A stretch of DNA of 64,000 nt from Allochromatium vinosum DSM 180 (GTDB taxonomy: Bacteria > Pseudomonadota > Gammaproteobacteria > Chromatiales > Chromatiaceae). The notes under the pieces are model-generated. The model worked only from the letters and a program-made list of their open reading frames with translations. It was not told where the DNA came from and did no database searches. A program made the position numbers and the translations under genes. Of this stretch, positions 1-9,287 are shown in pieces. The stretch lies in assembly GCF_000025485.1 (NCBI RefSeq), contig NC_013851.1, forward strand, positions 425,001 to 489,000. The letters run 5' to 3'. Position 1 is the first letter of the stretch. Each line of letters starts with the position of its first letter.

Positions 1-110
1 GCCTCGCCGTCGTTCAGGCCCTCGACCAGACGGCGGATGGCTTCGGGCTGGTCGCCGGCCGGGGCGAAGGGGCTGACGAGTTCGAAGGCGGGACTGGACG
101 GGTTGGACAT
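1..110 (-). CDS. uvrB: UvrABC excinuclease subunit B, N-terminal fragment
   Basis: Only the first 36 codons or so lie in the window; the gene runs off the left edge. The start is the ATG read from 110 downwards. The visible residues contain the PAGDQPEAI signature that precedes the Walker A loop in UvrB, the damage-verifying helicase-like subunit of nucleotide excision repair. It is divergent from the aminotransferase gene, with about 140 bp between the two starts. The call rests on the short but distinctive N-terminal motif. Confidence 0.85.
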   Translation of the reverse strand, partial: MSNPSSPAFELVSPFAPAGDQPEAIRRLVEGLNDGE

Positions 111-253
111 GCCGGGAAACCTCGGGGATGCGCACAGCGGGCGCAGGTGGGGGAGGGGCGTTCGATTCGAGTGTCGGACAGCGGACGATTCGCTATTATT
201 GTGGGCCTCCAACCACGAATCCAGCCATCAGGGCCATCCAGGTACTTTCGTCC

Positions 254-1444
254 ATGACCACCAAGCTCGCTGCCCGCGTCCAGGCCGTCAAGCCGTCCGC
301 GACCCTTGCCATCACCGCCCGCGCCGCCGCGCTCCGTGCCGAGGGTAAGGATGTGATCGGACTCGGCGTCGGGGAGCCGGATTTCGATACCCCCGAGCAC
401 ATCAAGGCCGCCGCCATCCGCGCCATCGAGTCCGGCTTCACCAAATACACCGCCGTCGACGGCACGCCGGATCTCAAGCGCGCCATCATCGCCAAGTTCC
501 AGCGCGAGAACGGGCTGGACTATGCGCCGAATCAGATCCTGGTCTCGTGCGGCGGCAAGCAGAGTTTCTTCAATCTGGCGCAGGCGCTGCTCGATCCGGG
601 TGACGAGGTGGTGATTCCGGCACCCTATTGGGTGTCCTATCCGGACATGGTGCTGCTGGCCGGCGGCCTGCCTGTGTTCGTGCAGGCGGGCGCAGCGCAG
701 TCGTTCAAGATCACCCCGGCCCAGCTCAAGGGGGCGATGAACGAGAAGACGCGGCTGGTGGTCATCAACAGTCCGTCCAATCCGACCGGGATGGCGTACA
801 GCCGTGAGGAGCTGGAGGCGCTCGGTGAGGTGTTGCGTGATTTCCCGAAGGTGATCATTGCGACCGACGATATGTATGAGCATATCCGTTGGAGTTCGGC
901 GCCTTTCGTGAACATTTTGAATGCCTGTCCGGATCTGGCGCCGCGCACGCTGGTGCTGAACGGGGTGTCGAAGGCGTATTCGATGACGGGCTGGCGGATC
1001 GGCTATGCGGCTGGGCCGGCGCACATCATCAAGGCGATGAACACCATCCAGTCGCAGAGTACGTCCAATCCGACGTCGATCTCGCAGGTGGCGGCGCAGG
1101 TGGCGCTGGACGGGCCGCAGGAGTGCATCGGGGTGATGCTCAAGGCGTTCATGGAGCGGCACGATTTCGTGGTCGAGCGGCTCAACCAGATTCCGGGCAT
1201 CGAGTGTCTGCCGACCGATGGGACGTTCTATGTATTTCCGAAGGTGCAGAAGCTGATCGAACGTCTGGAAGGGGTGAACAACGATCTGGAGCTGGGCGAA
1301 TATCTGATCGAGAAGGCGGGCGTGGCGGTGGTGCCTGGGTCGGCGTTCGGGTTGGGCGGGTATATGCGGTTGTCGATCGCCACCAGCCGCGAGACGCTGG
1401 AACGGGCGTTGGATCGGATCGAGCAGGCAGTAAAAAACGCTTGA
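254..1444 (+). CDS. aspC: Aspartate aminotransferase family, PLP-dependent (fold type I)
   Basis: This is a 396-residue class I/II aminotransferase, the usual family length, expected to move an amino group between aspartate and 2-oxoglutarate in the cytoplasm. Visible family motifs are GVGEPDFDTP near the N-terminus, NSPSNPTG in the substrate/PLP region, and the Schiff-base lysine K240 in NGVSKAYSMTGWRIGY. The open frame extends upstream to 128, but ATG 254 starts the conserved family sequence (TTKLAARVQAVKPS). The stop codon overlaps the -35 hexamer of the next tRNA promoter. Exact substrate range cannot be told from sequence; this subgroup includes aspartate/prephenate aminotransferases. 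Confidence 0.9.
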   Translation: MTTKLAARVQAVKPSATLAITARAAALRAEGKDVIGLGVGEPDFDTPEHIKAAAIRAIESGFTKYTAVDGTPDLKRAIIAKFQRENGLDYAPNQILVSCGGKQSFFNLAQALLDPGDEVVIPAPYWVSYPDMVLLAGGLPVFVQAGAAQSFKITPAQLKGAMNEKTRLVVINSPSNPTGMAYSREELEALGEVLRDFPKVIIATDDMYEHIRWSSAPFVNILNACPDLAPRTLVLNGVSKAYSMTGWRIGYAAGPAHIIKAMNTIQSQSTSNPTSISQVAAQVALDGPQECIGVMLKAFMERHDFVVERLNQIPGIECLPTDGTFYVFPKVQKLIERLEGVNNDLELGEYLIEKAGVAVVPGSAFGLGGYMRLSIATSRETLERALDRIEQAVKNA

Positions 1445-1469
1445 CGCGGGTCGGGTCGGGCACTACCAT
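1441..1469 (+). promoter_or_regulatory. Sigma70-type promoter of the tRNA-Asn gene
   Basis: TTGACG at 1441-1446 and TACCAT at 1464-1469 are separated by exactly 17 bp, placing the start of transcription about 10 nt before the mature tRNA. The -35 element overlaps the TGA stop of the aminotransferase gene. Confidence 0.6.
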
Positions 1470-1485
1470 GCGCGGCTCATGACTT

Positions 1486-1561
1486 TCCCTGGTAGCTCAG
1501 TCGGTAGAGCGGGTGACTGTTAATCACTAGGTCGGCGGTTCGAGCCCGTCCCAGGGAGCCA
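1486..1561 (+). tRNA. tRNA-Asn (anticodon GTT)
   Basis: A 76-nt cloverleaf including an encoded CCA end. The acceptor stem pairs 1486-1492 (TCCCTGG) with 1551-1557 (CCAGGGA). The D arm has GCTC/GAGC, the anticodon GTT is at 1519-1521, and the T loop reads GTTCGAGCC. Discriminator base is G1558. A strong terminator follows 13 nt later, so this is a single-tRNA transcript. Confidence 0.97.
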
Positions 1562-1573
1562 TATAAGTAGAAG

Positions 1574-1610
1574 AAATCCCTGCCTTCTTGCGGAGGCAGG
1601 GATTTTTTTG
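1574..1610 (+). terminator. Rho-independent terminator of tRNA-Asn
   Basis: A 12-bp stem (1574-1585 pairing with 1594-1605, core ATCCCTGCCT/AGGCAGGGAT) closes an 8-nt loop and runs into a seven-T tract at 1603-1609. It ends the tRNA transcript and may also insulate the convergent chemoreceptor gene. Confidence 0.92.
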
Positions 1611-1726
1611 CCTGCCTGATCGCTGGACTCCGGCGCATGTCCGGGACGTTGCCGGATCTTCCACAGTTTGAGATGTAGAGCCGCTTGAAGAGATTGCGGT
1701 GTACGACAAGCATCGCTGACGCAGCT

Positions 1727-3568
1727 CTAGCATCGGAAGCGACTGATGCTATGTGCGAGTTCCGTGGCGCTCTGGGCGATCTGGGTCGAGGTGCTGGCAT
1801 TGGCGTCAGCAGCCGAGGCGGTGTGGTCGGCGATATCGCGGATGGCGACGATATTGCGGTTGATCTCCGTCGCCACATGCGTCTGCTCCTGAACGGCGGC
1901 GGCAATCTGCGTGCTCATCTCCTGGACGCCGGCCATGTCTTCGGTGATGCGCTGGAGAAAAGCGCCCGCCTCGTTGGCTTGGGCCGAACCGGCGAGTCCT
2001 TCTTCGCGACACTCCTGGATCAGGGAGACGATGGTTCCGGTCTTCTGCTGGAGCGCGCTGATGATGCCGCCGATCTCCTCGGTCGCCGTCCGGGTGCGCA
2101 TGGCGAGGGTTCGTACCTCACCGGCGACGACGGCAAAGCCGCGTCCCTGTTCACCCGCGCGGGCGGCTTCGATCGCGGCATTCAGGGCCAGCAGATTGGT
2201 CTGTTCGGCAATGCCGCGAATGACGTCCAGCACTGAGCCGATGGTGGTCGAACTCTGCACCAGTTCGTCCGCCGCCTGGGTGGAGCCGGCCAGACGGGTG
2301 GCCAGGGTGTCGATGCGCTGAATGGTCGTATCGACTTGGACCCGCCCCTGCTGGGCATGGAGGCTCGCCCGGTGTGTCCGGTCGGCGGCTGTCTCGGTGT
2401 TGCGGGCGATCTCCTCGACGGTCGCCACCATCTGGGTGATGGCCGTGGCGAGCTGATCGGCCTCGCTGAGCTGATGGCGGCCGCCGACCGAGGTTTGCTC
2501 TGCATTGGCCGAGAGCTGTGCCAGCGTCTGGCTCAGGTCATCGATGGTGCGCTGACACTGGAGGATCACTCGGGCCACGCTGTCCAGCATGCTGTTGAGA
2601 TGCTCGCCCATCCGGGCCAGCTCGTCCTTGCCGCTGACGTCGAGACGCAGGGTGAGATCGTGATCGTCTGCGATGTTCTGGATGACGCTGACGGCCCGAC
2701 TGATACCGCGGTTGAGACGGCGGGCGATCAGCCACGTCAGCAGCCCCACGAGCACCATCACGGCCAGGCCGAAGGCGGCGAGCCTCCATGCCGCACGGAG
2801 CTCGGCCGACTGAAGATGGGTTTCGAGGTTCGTCCTGATGGTATCGATTTGGGACTGAAGGCCTTGCATCTGAGCGTTCAGATCGGCCCTGAGTCCCTGG
2901 TCGGCGCTGAGTCCGACACGGATCTGGGATTCGACCAGATTCAGGAAATCCTGATGATAGCGCGCCAGGGCACGGGTGACCGTCTCATCGATCTCGGGCC
3001 GGGCGATCAGAGCGGCGTAGTTGGCTTTGAAATTGTCCACATACTTGGTGCTGGATCTCAGCATGAAGTCCTTTTCATCGCGACGCAGTTGCAGGATTCC
3101 GGCCAGCAGGTCGTCGCGCCCTGTCTCCTTGACGCTGGCCTCGGCGTGGTGCACCGCCTCGCGCAGGCTGCCGTAGAGTCCGGACTCGTGATCAAGCCCG
3201 ATCGTCTTGGACTCATTGAAAAACTGTTCGAAGCGCTCCTGGTACTGAGCGATCTCCTGGCGGAGCGCATCGAACTGGGTGGCTGGTATCGCATCCTGGC
3301 CCAGCAGGCCGGCGAGTCGCGCGATATCCTGGTCGAGCGCGCGCAGATGCTCGCGCAGTTCCACGGCATCCCGCTCCGCATGCTGAAAGAAGAAGTCTTG
3401 CCCGTGGCGCTCCACCTTGAGGATCCGGCTGGTAAGCTGTGCGGTCAGTTGCCCGGCCGACGCCAGTCTTTCGAGCTGGAGCCAGGTCCACCAGGACGCC
3501 AGCAAAACGATCAGCAGACTGATGACGGACAGCGCCGAAAGACCAACGAGCTTGTGTTTGATCAGCAT
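1727..3568 (-). CDS. Methyl-accepting chemotaxis protein with HBM-type sensor
   Basis: A 613-residue inner-membrane chemoreceptor. It has an N-terminal transmembrane helix (about 11-31) and a long helical periplasmic region with the FFFQ/DEKDFMLR repeats seen in helical-bimodular (HBM) sensors. A second membrane helix (about 265-285) is followed by HAMP and a cytoplasmic signalling domain. The conserved hairpin tip ([19 protein letters not shown]) that contacts CheA/CheW is intact. No C-terminal CheR-binding pentapeptide is present. An AGGAG ribosome site sits shortly upstream of ATG 3568. No che genes are adjacent. HBM sensors in other bacteria bind carboxylic acids; the ligand here is unknown. 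Confidence 0.92.
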   Translation of the reverse strand: MLIKHKLVGLSALSVISLLIVLLASWWTWLQLERLASAGQLTAQLTSRILKVERHGQDFFFQHAERDAVELREHLRALDQDIARLAGLLGQDAIPATQFDALRQEIAQYQERFEQFFNESKTIGLDHESGLYGSLREAVHHAEASVKETGRDDLLAGILQLRRDEKDFMLRSSTKYVDNFKANYAALIARPEIDETVTRALARYHQDFLNLVESQIRVGLSADQGLRADLNAQMQGLQSQIDTIRTNLETHLQSAELRAAWRLAAFGLAVMVLVGLLTWLIARRLNRGISRAVSVIQNIADDHDLTLRLDVSGKDELARMGEHLNSMLDSVARVILQCQRTIDDLSQTLAQLSANAEQTSVGGRHQLSEADQLATAITQMVATVEEIARNTETAADRTHRASLHAQQGRVQVDTTIQRIDTLATRLAGSTQAADELVQSSTTIGSVLDVIRGIAEQTNLLALNAAIEAARAGEQGRGFAVVAGEVRTLAMRTRTATEEIGGIISALQQKTGTIVSLIQECREEGLAGSAQANEAGAFLQRITEDMAGVQEMSTQIAAAVQEQTHVATEINRNIVAIRDIADHTASAADANASTSTQIAQSATELAHSISRFRC

Positions 3569-3901
3569 GAGGACGCTTCTCCTGATTTATGCGTCATTTG
3601 GTTGGCAGGCGGCTGCCGGAACGATCCTAAATATTTGTATTCCATAGCCTTGTTTGTATATCGAGCGCCCTTGGCCAAAGGCCGGGAGATGGCCGACGCC
3701 CGAGTGCTTTGCGGTTCCACGGCGTGTCTGATGCCGACAGCCAGCAACCTCCGAACGCGCCTGTAGCGCGAGAGCGGCAATCCGGCAACCACATTGCCAT
3801 CCCCTTGGCAATTGTAGCGGAGCGCATCGCGGCCTATGCTGACACTGAATCCGGGGCGGCGCCTTGATTCGAGGTGATTCAGTTGGGATAGCCTGTCCGA
3901 G
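3569..3901. promoter_or_regulatory. Divergent intergenic region, 333 bp, with a 7-bp inverted repeat
   Basis: No convincing gene lies between the divergent chemoreceptor and PocR kinase. An inverted repeat ATTGCCA(6 nt)TGGCAAT sits at 3793-3812 and is the clearest operator-like element. A weak candidate promoter for the kinase is TTGATT (3864-3869), 17 bp, GATAGC (3887-3892), very close to its start codon. No sigma28 chemotaxis promoter was recognised for the receptor. Confidence 0.35.
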
Positions 3902-5284
3902 ATGTATTCGTACACTTTTGGGGCGTGCATGAGACTGATGAAACTCAAGGACCTGGTCGATCTCGACGAATTGCGAGAACTCTGCGAGAGCTTCACCGCC
4001 CTGACCGGTGCCGTGACAGCCGTCCTCGATTTGGACGGGAACATCCTCGTCGCTACGGGGTGGCAGCGGATCTGCACCCAGTTCCACCGGGCACATCCTC
4101 GGACCGCCCTGCGGTGCCGCCAGAGCGATACCATCCTCGCCGGCTGCCTGGGGCGCGGGGAATCCTACAATGTCTATCGCTGCCAGAACGGCTTGGTCGA
4201 CGTCGCCGTCCCGATCCATGTCGGGGGCGAACACGTTGCCAACTTCTTCACCGGGCAGTTCTTCTTCGAGCCACCGGACATCGACTATTTCCGACGTCAG
4301 GCCGAGGAGTTCGGCTTCGACGAAGCCGCCTATCTGGCGGCACTGGCTGAAGCCCCCATCTTCACCGAACGTCAGGTGCGCTCGATGATGGACTTCCTGA
4401 CCCGGCTGGCCCGGGTCATGGGCGAGATGGGGCTGGCTCGGGTGCGGCAACAGGAGGCCAATCGCACACTCCAGCAACACCGCGACCATCTCGAGGAACT
4501 GGTGCAGGCCCGCACGGCGGAACTGTCTTTGGCCAAGGAGCAGGCCGAGGCCGCCAACCGGGCCAAGAGTGCCTTTCTGGCCAACATGAGCCATGAACTG
4601 CGCACGCCGCTCAACGCCATCACTGGGATGGCCTATCTGGTGCGCGCCAGCGGCGTCAGTGTGAAGCAGGCCGGTTGGCTCGACACCCTGGATGGGGCCA
4701 GCCGGCACCTGCTGGAGATCATCAGCGCGATTCTCGAACTCTCCAAGATCGAGGCGGGCGGCATGGAGCTGGACACCGTCCCCATCCGCCTCGACACCCT
4801 GGTGGCGAGTGTCGTTGACACGATCCTCCCCCAGGCCCGGGCGAAACACTTGCACATCGGTCTGGAGCTGGACCCCGTGTCGACCCCACTCATGGGCGAT
4901 CCGGCCCGCTTACGGCAGGCTCTGCTCAACTACGCCGCCAATGCGGTGAAGTTCACCGCAACCGGTTCGGTGACGCTGCGCACCAAGGTCATCGAACAGA
5001 CTCCGGAGTTCGTCATGATGCGCTTCGAAGTCGAGGACACCGGGGTCGGCCTCCCAGCCGATGTCATCGACCGCCTGTTCGAGAATTTCGAGCAGGCCGA
5101 CAATTCCGCCACGCGCCGGTTCGGAGGTACTGGACTCGGTCTGGCCATGACACGTCGCCTGGCCCATCTCATGGGGGGAACGGTGGGTGTCTCCAGCACT
5201 CCGGGTGAAGGCAGCACCTTCTGGTTCACCGCGCGCCTGGGTGCGCGGCCCGCCGCGTTTCAGATTCAGTGCGCCGAACGGTAG
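3902..5284 (+). CDS. PocR-domain sensor histidine kinase
   Basis: A 460-residue cytoplasmic histidine kinase with no predicted membrane helix. Residues about 15-180 form a PocR-type ligand-binding domain (TALTGAVTAVLD, CRQSD, CQNGLVDVAVPI, FFTGQFFF), a fold found in regulators that sense small hydrocarbon derivatives. A coiled linker (190-220) leads to HisKA with phospho-accepting H231 in NMSHELRTPLN. The ATPase domain carries N box NYAANAVKFT, G1 DTGVGLP and G2 GGTGLGLAM. There is no attached receiver and no adjacent response regulator gene, so its partner is elsewhere. Start 3902 is used; ATG 3929 is an alternative that keeps all domains. Confidence 0.85.
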   Translation: MYSYTFGACMRLMKLKDLVDLDELRELCESFTALTGAVTAVLDLDGNILVATGWQRICTQFHRAHPRTALRCRQSDTILAGCLGRGESYNVYRCQNGLVDVAVPIHVGGEHVANFFTGQFFFEPPDIDYFRRQAEEFGFDEAAYLAALAEAPIFTERQVRSMMDFLTRLARVMGEMGLARVRQQEANRTLQQHRDHLEELVQARTAELSLAKEQAEAANRAKSAFLANMSHELRTPLNAITGMAYLVRASGVSVKQAGWLDTLDGASRHLLEIISAILELSKIEAGGMELDTVPIRLDTLVASVVDTILPQARAKHLHIGLELDPVSTPLMGDPARLRQALLNYAANAVKFTATGSVTLRTKVIEQTPEFVMMRFEVEDTGVGLPADVIDRLFENFEQADNSATRRFGGTGLGLAMTRRLAHLMGGTVGVSSTPGEGSTFWFTARLGARPAAFQIQCAER

Positions 5285-5338
5285 ACTGTTGGACGATCAC
5301 GTCGCTCTCTGCATAGACTCCCACAGGCCAAGCGTCAC

Positions 5339-6691
5339 TTGAACTCGAATCACCCAAAGCCTCCAGAGCTCCTGTCCCCGGCCGGCACGTTGCGCAATCT
5401 GCGTTACGCGCTCGCCTATGGTGCGGATGCCATCTACGCCGGTCTGCCGCGCTACAGTCTGCGCGTGCGCAACAACGACTTCGACCTGTCCAATCTGGCC
5501 GTCGGGATCGCCGAGACGCATCGACAGGGCAAGCGGCTCTATCTGGCGGCCAACCTCATGCCGCACGGAGCCAAGCTCAAGACCTTCATCGACGACATGC
5601 GGCCCATCGTCGAGCTGGGGCCGGACGGGCTGATCATGGCTGATCCGGGCCTGATCCTGATGGCGCGTGAGCAGTGGCCGGAGTTGCCGATCCATCTCTC
5701 GGTGCAGGCCAATACGGTCAACGCGGCGGCCGTGCGCTTCTGGCAGCGGCAGGGACTCAAGCGCGTCATCCTCTCGCGCGAACTGTCGCTCTCGGCCATC
5801 GCCGAGATCCGTGACGCCTGTCCCGACATGGAACTCGAAGTCTTCGTCCATGGCGCGCTCTGCATCGCCTATTCGGGGCGCTGTCTGCTCTCGGGTTACT
5901 TCAATCATCGCGATGCCAACCAGGGCGCCTGCACCAACGCCTGTCGTTGGGAATACCGGCTGGGTGTAACGGCCGGCGAGGCCGAAGCCGGGCCGGGGGG
6001 CGAACCCGATCACTGGCACGAGCACGCCGAAACCGAACCGGCTCCAGCGCGCCGCCACACGGCGGCTGAGTCGGTCTATCTACTGGAAGAAGCCCAGCGC
6101 CCCGGCGACTATATGCCGATCTTCGAGGACGAGCACGGCACCTATATCCTCAATTCGCGCGATCTGTGTGCTATCGAGCATGTCGAGCGTCTGGTGGCCA
6201 TGGGGATCGACTGTCTCAAGATCGAGGGGCGCACCAAGTCGCACTACTATGTTGCGCGTGCCACTCAGGCCTATCGCGCCGCCATCGACGATGCCGTGGC
6301 CGGACGGCCCTTCCGGCCCGAACTCAAGCATGATCTGGAAGGGCTGGCCAATCGCGGCTATACCGAAGGCTTCTATCGTCGTCACGCCCCGAGCGAGACC
6401 CAGAACTATGCCTATGGCGCCTCGCGCAACCAGCGCCGGATCTTCGTCGGCGACCTGGGTGATGCCGGGCCGGGTTGGGCCGAAGTCGAGGTCAGGAACC
6501 GCTTCGCGCTCGGTGATACACTGGAGTTGATGACGCCGAACGGCAACCGCACCTTTCGACTGGAGCGCCTGGAGACGCTGGCCGGCGAGCCGCTGGAGGT
6601 GGCGCCCGGCTCAGGCTGGCGAGTCCGTATCCCCGTGCCCGAACCCGTCGGCGACAGCGCCTTGCTGACGCGCGCGCTGGAGCCGGGTTGA
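5339..6691 (+). CDS. trhP: U32 family protein, tRNA 5-hydroxyuridine modification TrhP-like (YegQ)
   Basis: A 450-residue U32 'peptidase' family protein. It begins with the family signature ELLSPAGTLRNLRYALAYGADAIY (read in two parts: ELLSPAGT and AYGADAIYAG). It has the cysteine-rich block around GRCLLSGYFNHRD...GACTNACRW and then KIEGRTKSHYYVA. In E. coli the homologue TrhP takes part in prephenate-dependent hydroxylation of U34 in some tRNAs, and the cysteines may hold an iron-sulfur cluster. The start is a TTG at 5339; no better ATG precedes the conserved ELLSPAG. It is followed closely by the convergent YcgN-like gene. Confidence 0.85.
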   Translation: MNSNHPKPPELLSPAGTLRNLRYALAYGADAIYAGLPRYSLRVRNNDFDLSNLAVGIAETHRQGKRLYLAANLMPHGAKLKTFIDDMRPIVELGPDGLIMADPGLILMAREQWPELPIHLSVQANTVNAAAVRFWQRQGLKRVILSRELSLSAIAEIRDACPDMELEVFVHGALCIAYSGRCLLSGYFNHRDANQGACTNACRWEYRLGVTAGEAEAGPGGEPDHWHEHAETEPAPARRHTAAESVYLLEEAQRPGDYMPIFEDEHGTYILNSRDLCAIEHVERLVAMGIDCLKIEGRTKSHYYVARATQAYRAAIDDAVAGRPFRPELKHDLEGLANRGYTEGFYRRHAPSETQNYAYGASRNQRRIFVGDLGDAGPGWAEVEVRNRFALGDTLELMTPNGNRTFRLERLETLAGEPLEVAPGSGWRVRIPVPEPVGDSALLTRALEPG

Positions 6692-6707
6692 CGCGCGTGG
6701 GTGAACG

Positions 6708-7142
6708 TTAGCGAATCCAGTCGATGAGGTTCATGAGCGGGTCTTCGCCCGTCTCGGGTCCGATGACGCGCCCGCGCACGCTGTGTCCGGCGTCCACGAC
6801 CGAAGCCGGATCGCCGCTGATGAGCGGATGCCAGACCGGCAGCGGCCGACCTTCGGCCAAACGCCGGTAGGCACAGGTCTCCGGCAGCCAGTTGGGCCAG
6901 GCCAGCACCTGGGGGACGATGGTCACGCAATCGGGCATGTGCTGGGCGCGCTCGGCGTACCGACGGCAGCGGCAGGTCTCCAGATCGAGCAGGGCACAGG
7001 CCACGCGCGAATAGACGATGTTTCCGGTCTCTTCATCCTCGAACTTTTCCAGGCAGCACTTGCCGCAGCCGTCGCAGAGCGACTCCCACTGCGCGGCGGT
7101 CAGTTCGGTCAGGGGCGTGGTTTCCCAAAAGCGTTCGTTCAT
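6708..7142 (-). CDS. YcgN/UPF0260 family Fe/Zn-cluster protein
   Basis: A 144-residue cytoplasmic protein of the UPF0260 (YcgN) family, related to the YkgJ zinc/iron-chelating fold. The cysteine motif CDGCGKCC is near residue 25, with further cysteines in CRCRRY and the conserved LPETCAYR segment and C-terminal DPLMNLIDWIR. No enzymatic role is established for the family. Start ATG 7142 (MNERFW) is preferred because it matches family length; an in-frame upstream start at 7175 would add 11 residues. It is divergent from ogt. Confidence 0.82.
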   Translation of the reverse strand: MNERFWETTPLTELTAAQWESLCDGCGKCCLEKFEDEETGNIVYSRVACALLDLETCRCRRYAERAQHMPDCVTIVPQVLAWPNWLPETCAYRRLAEGRPLPVWHPLISGDPASVVDAGHSVRGRVIGPETGEDPLMNLIDWIR

Positions 7143-7282
7143 CGGGCGAGGACTCGTGTTTGGCTTGGCGACCATGGTTCATGGTCGGTGAGGCTGGATC
7201 GGAATGACGATTCTGAGGCCAGGATGTCCGGCCGTCGACCGCATTCGATCTCGATCGACATCGACGTGGAGGAGAACGAGAT

Positions 7283-7804
7283 ATGTGTCATGACGCTCAG
7301 TGCCTGATCGAGACGCCGATCGGCCGGCTGGGCCTGCACTGGCGGGGCGATGTCCTGACCGGCATCGAGCTGGACCCGCTGCCAGCCGATGGCCAGTCAC
7401 CGTCAGAGTGCGAGCCGCCACAGGCGATCACGCGCCAGCTCGACGCCTATTTCCAGGCGCCCGAAACGCGCTTCGAGCTACCGCTGGAGCTGGCCGGCAC
7501 GGCGTTTCAGCAACGGGTGTGGGCGCTGTTGCGCGCCATCCCGGCCGGTCAGACGCGCACCTATGGCGAGATCGCCCGCGAACTCGGCAGTGCGGCGCGC
7601 GCGGTCGGACAGGCCTGCCGTGCCAATCCATGCCCCATCGTGGTGCCCTGTCATCGGGTCGTCGGCCAGCGCGGACTTGGCGGTTTCGCTGGAGACCTGT
7701 CGGGCCGGCGGCTCGCCATCAAGCGCCGGCTGTTGGAGCACGAGGGTATTTTGCGGTATTCGACGCTGGTCGACAGCACGCTCGGACCGACGACGGTCCT
7801 CTGA
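7283..7804 (+). CDS. ogt: Methylated-DNA-[protein]-cysteine S-methyltransferase
   Basis: A 173-residue suicide DNA repair protein that transfers methyl groups from O6-methylguanine to its own cysteine. The active site PCHRVVG is complete with C123, preceded by RTYGEIA and the DNA-binding helix with GSAARAVGQACRANPCP. A strong ribosome site GGAGGAG at 7268-7274 is 8 nt before ATG 7283. The stop lies 7 nt before xerD, so the two are probably cotranscribed. No AdaA-type domain is fused, which supports Ogt rather than Ada. Confidence 0.9.
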   Translation: MCHDAQCLIETPIGRLGLHWRGDVLTGIELDPLPADGQSPSECEPPQAITRQLDAYFQAPETRFELPLELAGTAFQQRVWALLRAIPAGQTRTYGEIARELGSAARAVGQACRANPCPIVVPCHRVVGQRGLGGFAGDLSGRRLAIKRRLLEHEGILRYSTLVDSTLGPTTVL

Positions 7805-7811
7805 AGACAGG

Positions 7812-8705
7812 ATGGACGACCGCGCACTGATCGAAGGCTTCGCCGACGCACTCTGGATGGAACGCGGCCTGAGCCGGAACACGCTCACCGCCTATCAGTC
7901 CGATCTGCGTGCTTTCGCGCACTGGCTGAGCCAGGAGCGCGGGCGCACGCTGATCGCCGCCGAACGGGCCGATCTGCTCGACTATCTGGCCCGGCTCGCC
8001 AAGCAAGGCCGCAACCCGCGCTCCAGTGCACGCCTGCTGTCCTGTCTGCGCCAGTTCTATCAGCATCTGCGCCGGCGCGGTCTGATCGAGGCCGATCCCA
8101 GCGCCCGCGTCGAGGCGCCCAAGCTTGGGCGCCCGCTACCCAAGAGTCTGAGCGAAGCCGATGTCGAAGCCCTGCTCAACGCACCGGATACCGAAGACGC
8201 GCGCGGCCATCGCGACCGCACTATGCTGGAGGTGCTCTATGCCAGCGGTCTGCGCGTGAGCGAACTGGTGAACCTCACCCCCAGTCAGGTCAGCCTGACC
8301 CAGGGCGTGGTGCGCATCCTCGGCAAGGGCGGCAAGGAGCGTCTGGTGCCGCTCGGCGAGGACGCCTGCAACTGGCTGCGCGACTATGTGCGTGGTCCCC
8401 GGTTCGACATCCTCGGCGGCCGGGCCAGCGACTTCCTGTTCCCGACCCGCCGCAGTGACTGCATGACGCGCCAGGCGTTCTGGCAGCTCATCAAGCGCTA
8501 TGCCATTCTGGCCGGGGTCGCCAAACCGCTCTCGCCTCACACCCTGCGCCACGCCTTCGCCACCCATCTGCTCAATCATGGCGCCGATCTGCGCGTGGTG
8601 CAGATGCTGCTCGGCCACAGCGATCTCTCGACCACCCAGATCTACACGCATGTGGCGCGCGAGCGGCTCAAGCAGCTCCATGCCCGTCATCATCCGCGCG
8701 GCTGA
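7812..8705 (+). CDS. xerD: Site-specific tyrosine recombinase XerD
   Basis: A 297-residue tyrosine recombinase, the usual XerD length, which resolves chromosome dimers at dif together with XerC under FtsK control. The N-terminal SAM-like core-binding domain ([20 protein letters not shown]) is followed by the catalytic domain. Catalytic motifs ASGLRVSEL (first Arg), [12 protein letters not shown] (His-x-x-Arg), [14 protein letters not shown] and nucleophile Y278 are all present. Start ATG 7812 is chosen because it opens the conserved domain; the open frame continues upstream through ogt. Confidence 0.93.
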   Translation: MDDRALIEGFADALWMERGLSRNTLTAYQSDLRAFAHWLSQERGRTLIAAERADLLDYLARLAKQGRNPRSSARLLSCLRQFYQHLRRRGLIEADPSARVEAPKLGRPLPKSLSEADVEALLNAPDTEDARGHRDRTMLEVLYASGLRVSELVNLTPSQVSLTQGVVRILGKGGKERLVPLGEDACNWLRDYVRGPRFDILGGRASDFLFPTRRSDCMTRQAFWQLIKRYAILAGVAKPLSPHTLRHAFATHLLNHGADLRVVQMLLGHSDLSTTQIYTHVARERLKQLHARHHPRG

Positions 8706-8792
8706 CGTGATCGCGTGCGCCAGAGTCGTGTCGAATGGGTTAAGATTCGGGGCATTCTTCACGCAACAGCATTGTCGAGAGTCTGTACATCC

Positions 8793-9275
8793 ATGCCTTC
8801 CTTCGACGTCGTCTCCGAGATCGATCTGCAAGAGGTGCGCAACGCGGTCGATCAGTCCAACCGCGAGATCGGCACCCGCTTCGATTTCAAGGGCGTCAAC
8901 GCCAGTTTCGAGCTGAGCGACGACAAGATCCTGCTCACCGGCGAGCAGGAGTTCCACCTCCAGCAGATGATGGATATCCTGCGCCAGAAACTGGTCAAAC
9001 GCGGGATCGACCTGGCGAGCCTCGACCCCGGCGAACCCGTGACCAACCTGAGCAGTGCGCGTCAGGAGGTCAAGCTCAAGCAGGGCGTCGACTCCGACAC
9101 CGCCAAGACCCTGGTCAAGGCCATCAAGGCGAGCAAGGCCAAGGTGCAGGCCCAGATCCAGGGCGATCAGCTCCGCGTCACCGGCAAGAAGCGCGACGAT
9201 CTCCAGGAGGTCATTGCACTGCTGCGTGGCGGTGACTGGGGGCTGCCCTTACAGTTCAACAACTTCCGCGACTAG
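8793..9275 (+). CDS. yajQ: YajQ family nucleotide-binding protein
   Basis: A 160-residue YajQ protein (DUF520). It starts with the family signature MPSFDVVSE and ends with the conserved PLQFNNFRD. The family binds nucleotides; homologues in Xanthomonas and Pseudomonas bind cyclic di-GMP and affect transcription. Two RRM-like halves are expected. The start at 8793 matches the family; the frame is open upstream. dsbC begins 12 bp after the stop. Confidence 0.93.
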   Translation: MPSFDVVSEIDLQEVRNAVDQSNREIGTRFDFKGVNASFELSDDKILLTGEQEFHLQQMMDILRQKLVKRGIDLASLDPGEPVTNLSSARQEVKLKQGVDSDTAKTLVKAIKASKAKVQAQIQGDQLRVTGKKRDDLQEVIALLRGGDWGLPLQFNNFRD

Positions 9276-9287
9276 GGTTTCGACGCC

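Noticed and set aside
14-1162. A 382-codon open frame antisense to the aminotransferase
   Set aside because: It covers the uvrB start and aspC in the wrong frame and is arginine/histidine rich, typical of a shadow frame.
1562-1726. Integration site (att) in the tRNA-Asn 3' end
   Set aside because: No integrase gene or repeated tRNA end lies nearby; the following gene is an ordinary chemoreceptor.
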